A program made the position numbers and the translations under genes. The notes under the pieces are model-generated. The model had not been told where the DNA came from. It ran no database searches and saw nothing but the letters and a program-made list of their open reading frames with translations. 64,000 bases of DNA from JANQQN01 sp964519665. GTDB lineage: Bacteria; Myxococcota; Kuafuiibacteriia; Kuafuiibacteriales; Kuafuiibacteriaceae. This document shows, piece after piece, positions 62,927 through 64,000 of the stretch (position 1 is its first letter; the number at the start of each line of letters is the position of its first letter). The DNA lies in the NCBI GenBank assembly GCA_964519665.1, contig CAZFIV010000005.1, positions 62,001 through 126,000 of the forward strand, written 5' to 3'.

Positions 62927-64000
62927 ATGGGCGTGAGTTTCTGGGGCACCTGGCGATCTTTAACTTTCGGTTTGCTTCTGAGCCTCGCCGTTTCAGGGTG
63001 CGGGGATGATGAGCCTGAAGGCGACGCCTCCGACGGAGGGAGCGCATCCGACGCCGCGGCGACGGACGTTGGTGTTGCAGAAGGTGTCGATGCGGGTGCG
63101 CCTGACGCAGGCGTCGAAACCGTTCAGGCCTATGTAACGTACGTGCGCCCGAACATCGGCGATGACCCCGCCGGTTTCTTTTTGCAGGCTGAGCGCTTTG
63201 GACCGGCCGTCTTCGTGGCGGTCGACCCCGATACCTTGGACCCGACGCCCGTCCCGGGCGATGAGGTCACGCTCGAGGTGACCGCGTTGGCCTTCGTGAA
63301 CAGCCAAGCCCGAGTCACCGCGTTGACCGGTTACGGTCGGGTTAGCGTCGACAACGATATCTTGGAGCTGGTCCAAGACCTCTCGGAGGCCAGCGATGTC
63401 GTGTCCGACCTCCAGATCTACGAAAGTGAGCTCATCACCATCACCGGGACGTTGACGGGCACGTTCGAAGACTCCGGACCCGGTCACCGTCAGATTCAGC
63501 TCGCGACCAGGGGCCTGCCCGACGAGACGGACCTCAAGTTCCGAGTCACTACGGACCTCATCTCCGAAGTGGGGCTCCGGCCTGGTTGCGTGGTCGCTGT
63601 CGGACCGACGCCGCTGTGGCGAGCGAGCGACCTCGCTCAGCCGTCCGCTTGGAGTGCATCCGACGTCGTCGTCGTCTCTTGCAGCGCTGCTCCGCAGGTT
63701 GTCGAGGCCCAGGCCCCAAACGCGATGACCGTCGAGGTCTTCTTCGATCGGCCATTGGATCCGGAATCGGTAACGCCCTCGGCCTTCGGCTTTGAACCGG
63801 ACCTTTTCGTCGAACAGGTCTCCGTTTCCAACAGTATCGTTACGGTGATCACCCAGACGATGGTCCCATCCACGACCTATACGGTGTGGGTCGACTCCGA
63901 GGTGACCGATGACCTCGGTGTCGGCATCGACCCAGACCGCAACTTCGCTTCCTTCGTGTCTCCGGGCCCCGTGGTCGACGCTGGAGTCGCGGATGCGGGG
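62927..64000 (+). CDS. lipoprotein with Ig-like domain (partial, runs off the window)
   Basis: From ATG 62927 the frame stays open for 358 codons to the window end. A lipoprotein signal ends in LAVSGC (lipid cysteine near residue 25), followed by an acidic D-D-E-P-E-G linker with GAPDAGVET, then beta-rich domains. An SbsA-type Ig-like domain (Big_5) starts near 270: APNAMTVEVFFDRPLD, TVITQTMVPSTTYTVWV and FASFVSPGP. The last residues VVDAGVADAG suggest another D-A-G linker. The 3' end, and the function, lie outside the window. Confidence 0.75.
   Translation, partial: MGVSFWGTWRSLTFGLLLSLAVSGCGDDEPEGDASDGGSASDAAATDVGVAEGVDAGAPDAGVETVQAYVTYVRPNIGDDPAGFFLQAERFGPAVFVAVDPDTLDPTPVPGDEVTLEVTALAFVNSQARVTALTGYGRVSVDNDILELVQDLSEASDVVSDLQIYESELITITGTLTGTFEDSGPGHRQIQLATRGLPDETDLKFRVTTDLISEVGLRPGCVVAVGPTPLWRASDLAQPSAWSASDVVVVSCSAAPQVVEAQAPNAMTVEVFFDRPLDPESVTPSAFGFEPDLFVEQVSVSNSIVTVITQTMVPSTTYTVWVDSEVTDDLGVGIDPDRNFASFVSPGPVVDAGVADAG

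Overview
The window is a 64 kb stretch of a high-GC bacterial chromosome with dense gene packing on both strands. Much of its content is typical of Myxococcota-like, predatory or social former deltaproteobacteria: TIR domains fused to FGE-sulfatase domains, eukaryote-like Ser/Thr kinases (one with a C-terminal WD40 array), FHA, PEGA, GYF_2 and AgmX/PglI-type domains, roadblock-like proteins, and secreted proteins with Asp/Gly-rich calcium-type repeats or D-A-G-rich lipoprotein linkers. The lineage call is an inference from domain content; there is no rRNA here. A run of 100 N at 2854-2953 marks a draft assembly. I see no phage, insertion sequence, integrase or CRISPR array. One tRNA, tRNA-Leu(CAG), lies at 15021-15104.

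Layout. 0-5 kb: a TIR/double-FGE membrane protein converging on a secreted subtilase whose repeat array is cut by the assembly gap. 5-10 kb: a MarR regulator, two overlapping roadblock-like genes, a CPBP membrane protease, a DUF445 membrane protein and an exported beta-propeller. 10-15 kb: a second TIR-FGE protein, a DinB polymerase and an alpha/beta hydrolase. 15-30 kb: tRNA-Leu, an NrnA-like phosphoesterase, a possible pseudokinase, a PEGA protein, and a signalling series of active-looking kinase-WD40, large unknown protein, double-FHA protein, Old Yellow Enzyme-like oxidoreductase and soluble transhydrogenase. 30-37 kb: small housekeeping-type proteins, then TerB-like, TPR/membrane, GYF/AgmX and short Hsp70-like genes. 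37-41 kb: a kynureninase-like gene divergent from a dihydropteroate-synthase-like / SDR / SCP2-like set. 41-50 kb: a patatin/NTE protein, then a tightly overlapped ABC-HlyD-TolC export operon divergent from an NhaR-like LysR regulator. 50-56 kb: a metallophosphoesterase, MoaA, and a SpoU methyltransferase / M1 aminopeptidase / EgtD-like methyltransferase run. 56-64 kb: a 30-heme exported cytochrome overlapping a beta-barrel outer-membrane protein gene, an M50 protease, and the start of an Ig-like lipoprotein.

The most interesting unit is the cytochrome/barrel pair at 56464-61207. The cytochrome contains exactly 30 CxxCH sites arranged as ten three-heme modules, and the next gene overlaps it and encodes an outer-membrane barrel-like protein. 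This is a candidate porin-cytochrome electron conduit of unusual build. Other notable items are an ABC exporter whose ATPase domain has lost every catalytic motif, a DHPS-like enzyme that has lost the usual SRK lysine and sits beside kynureninase-like and SDR genes, and two TIR-FGE membrane proteins whose FGE domains lack the catalytic cysteines.

All family assignments were made by reading motifs by eye without database searches.
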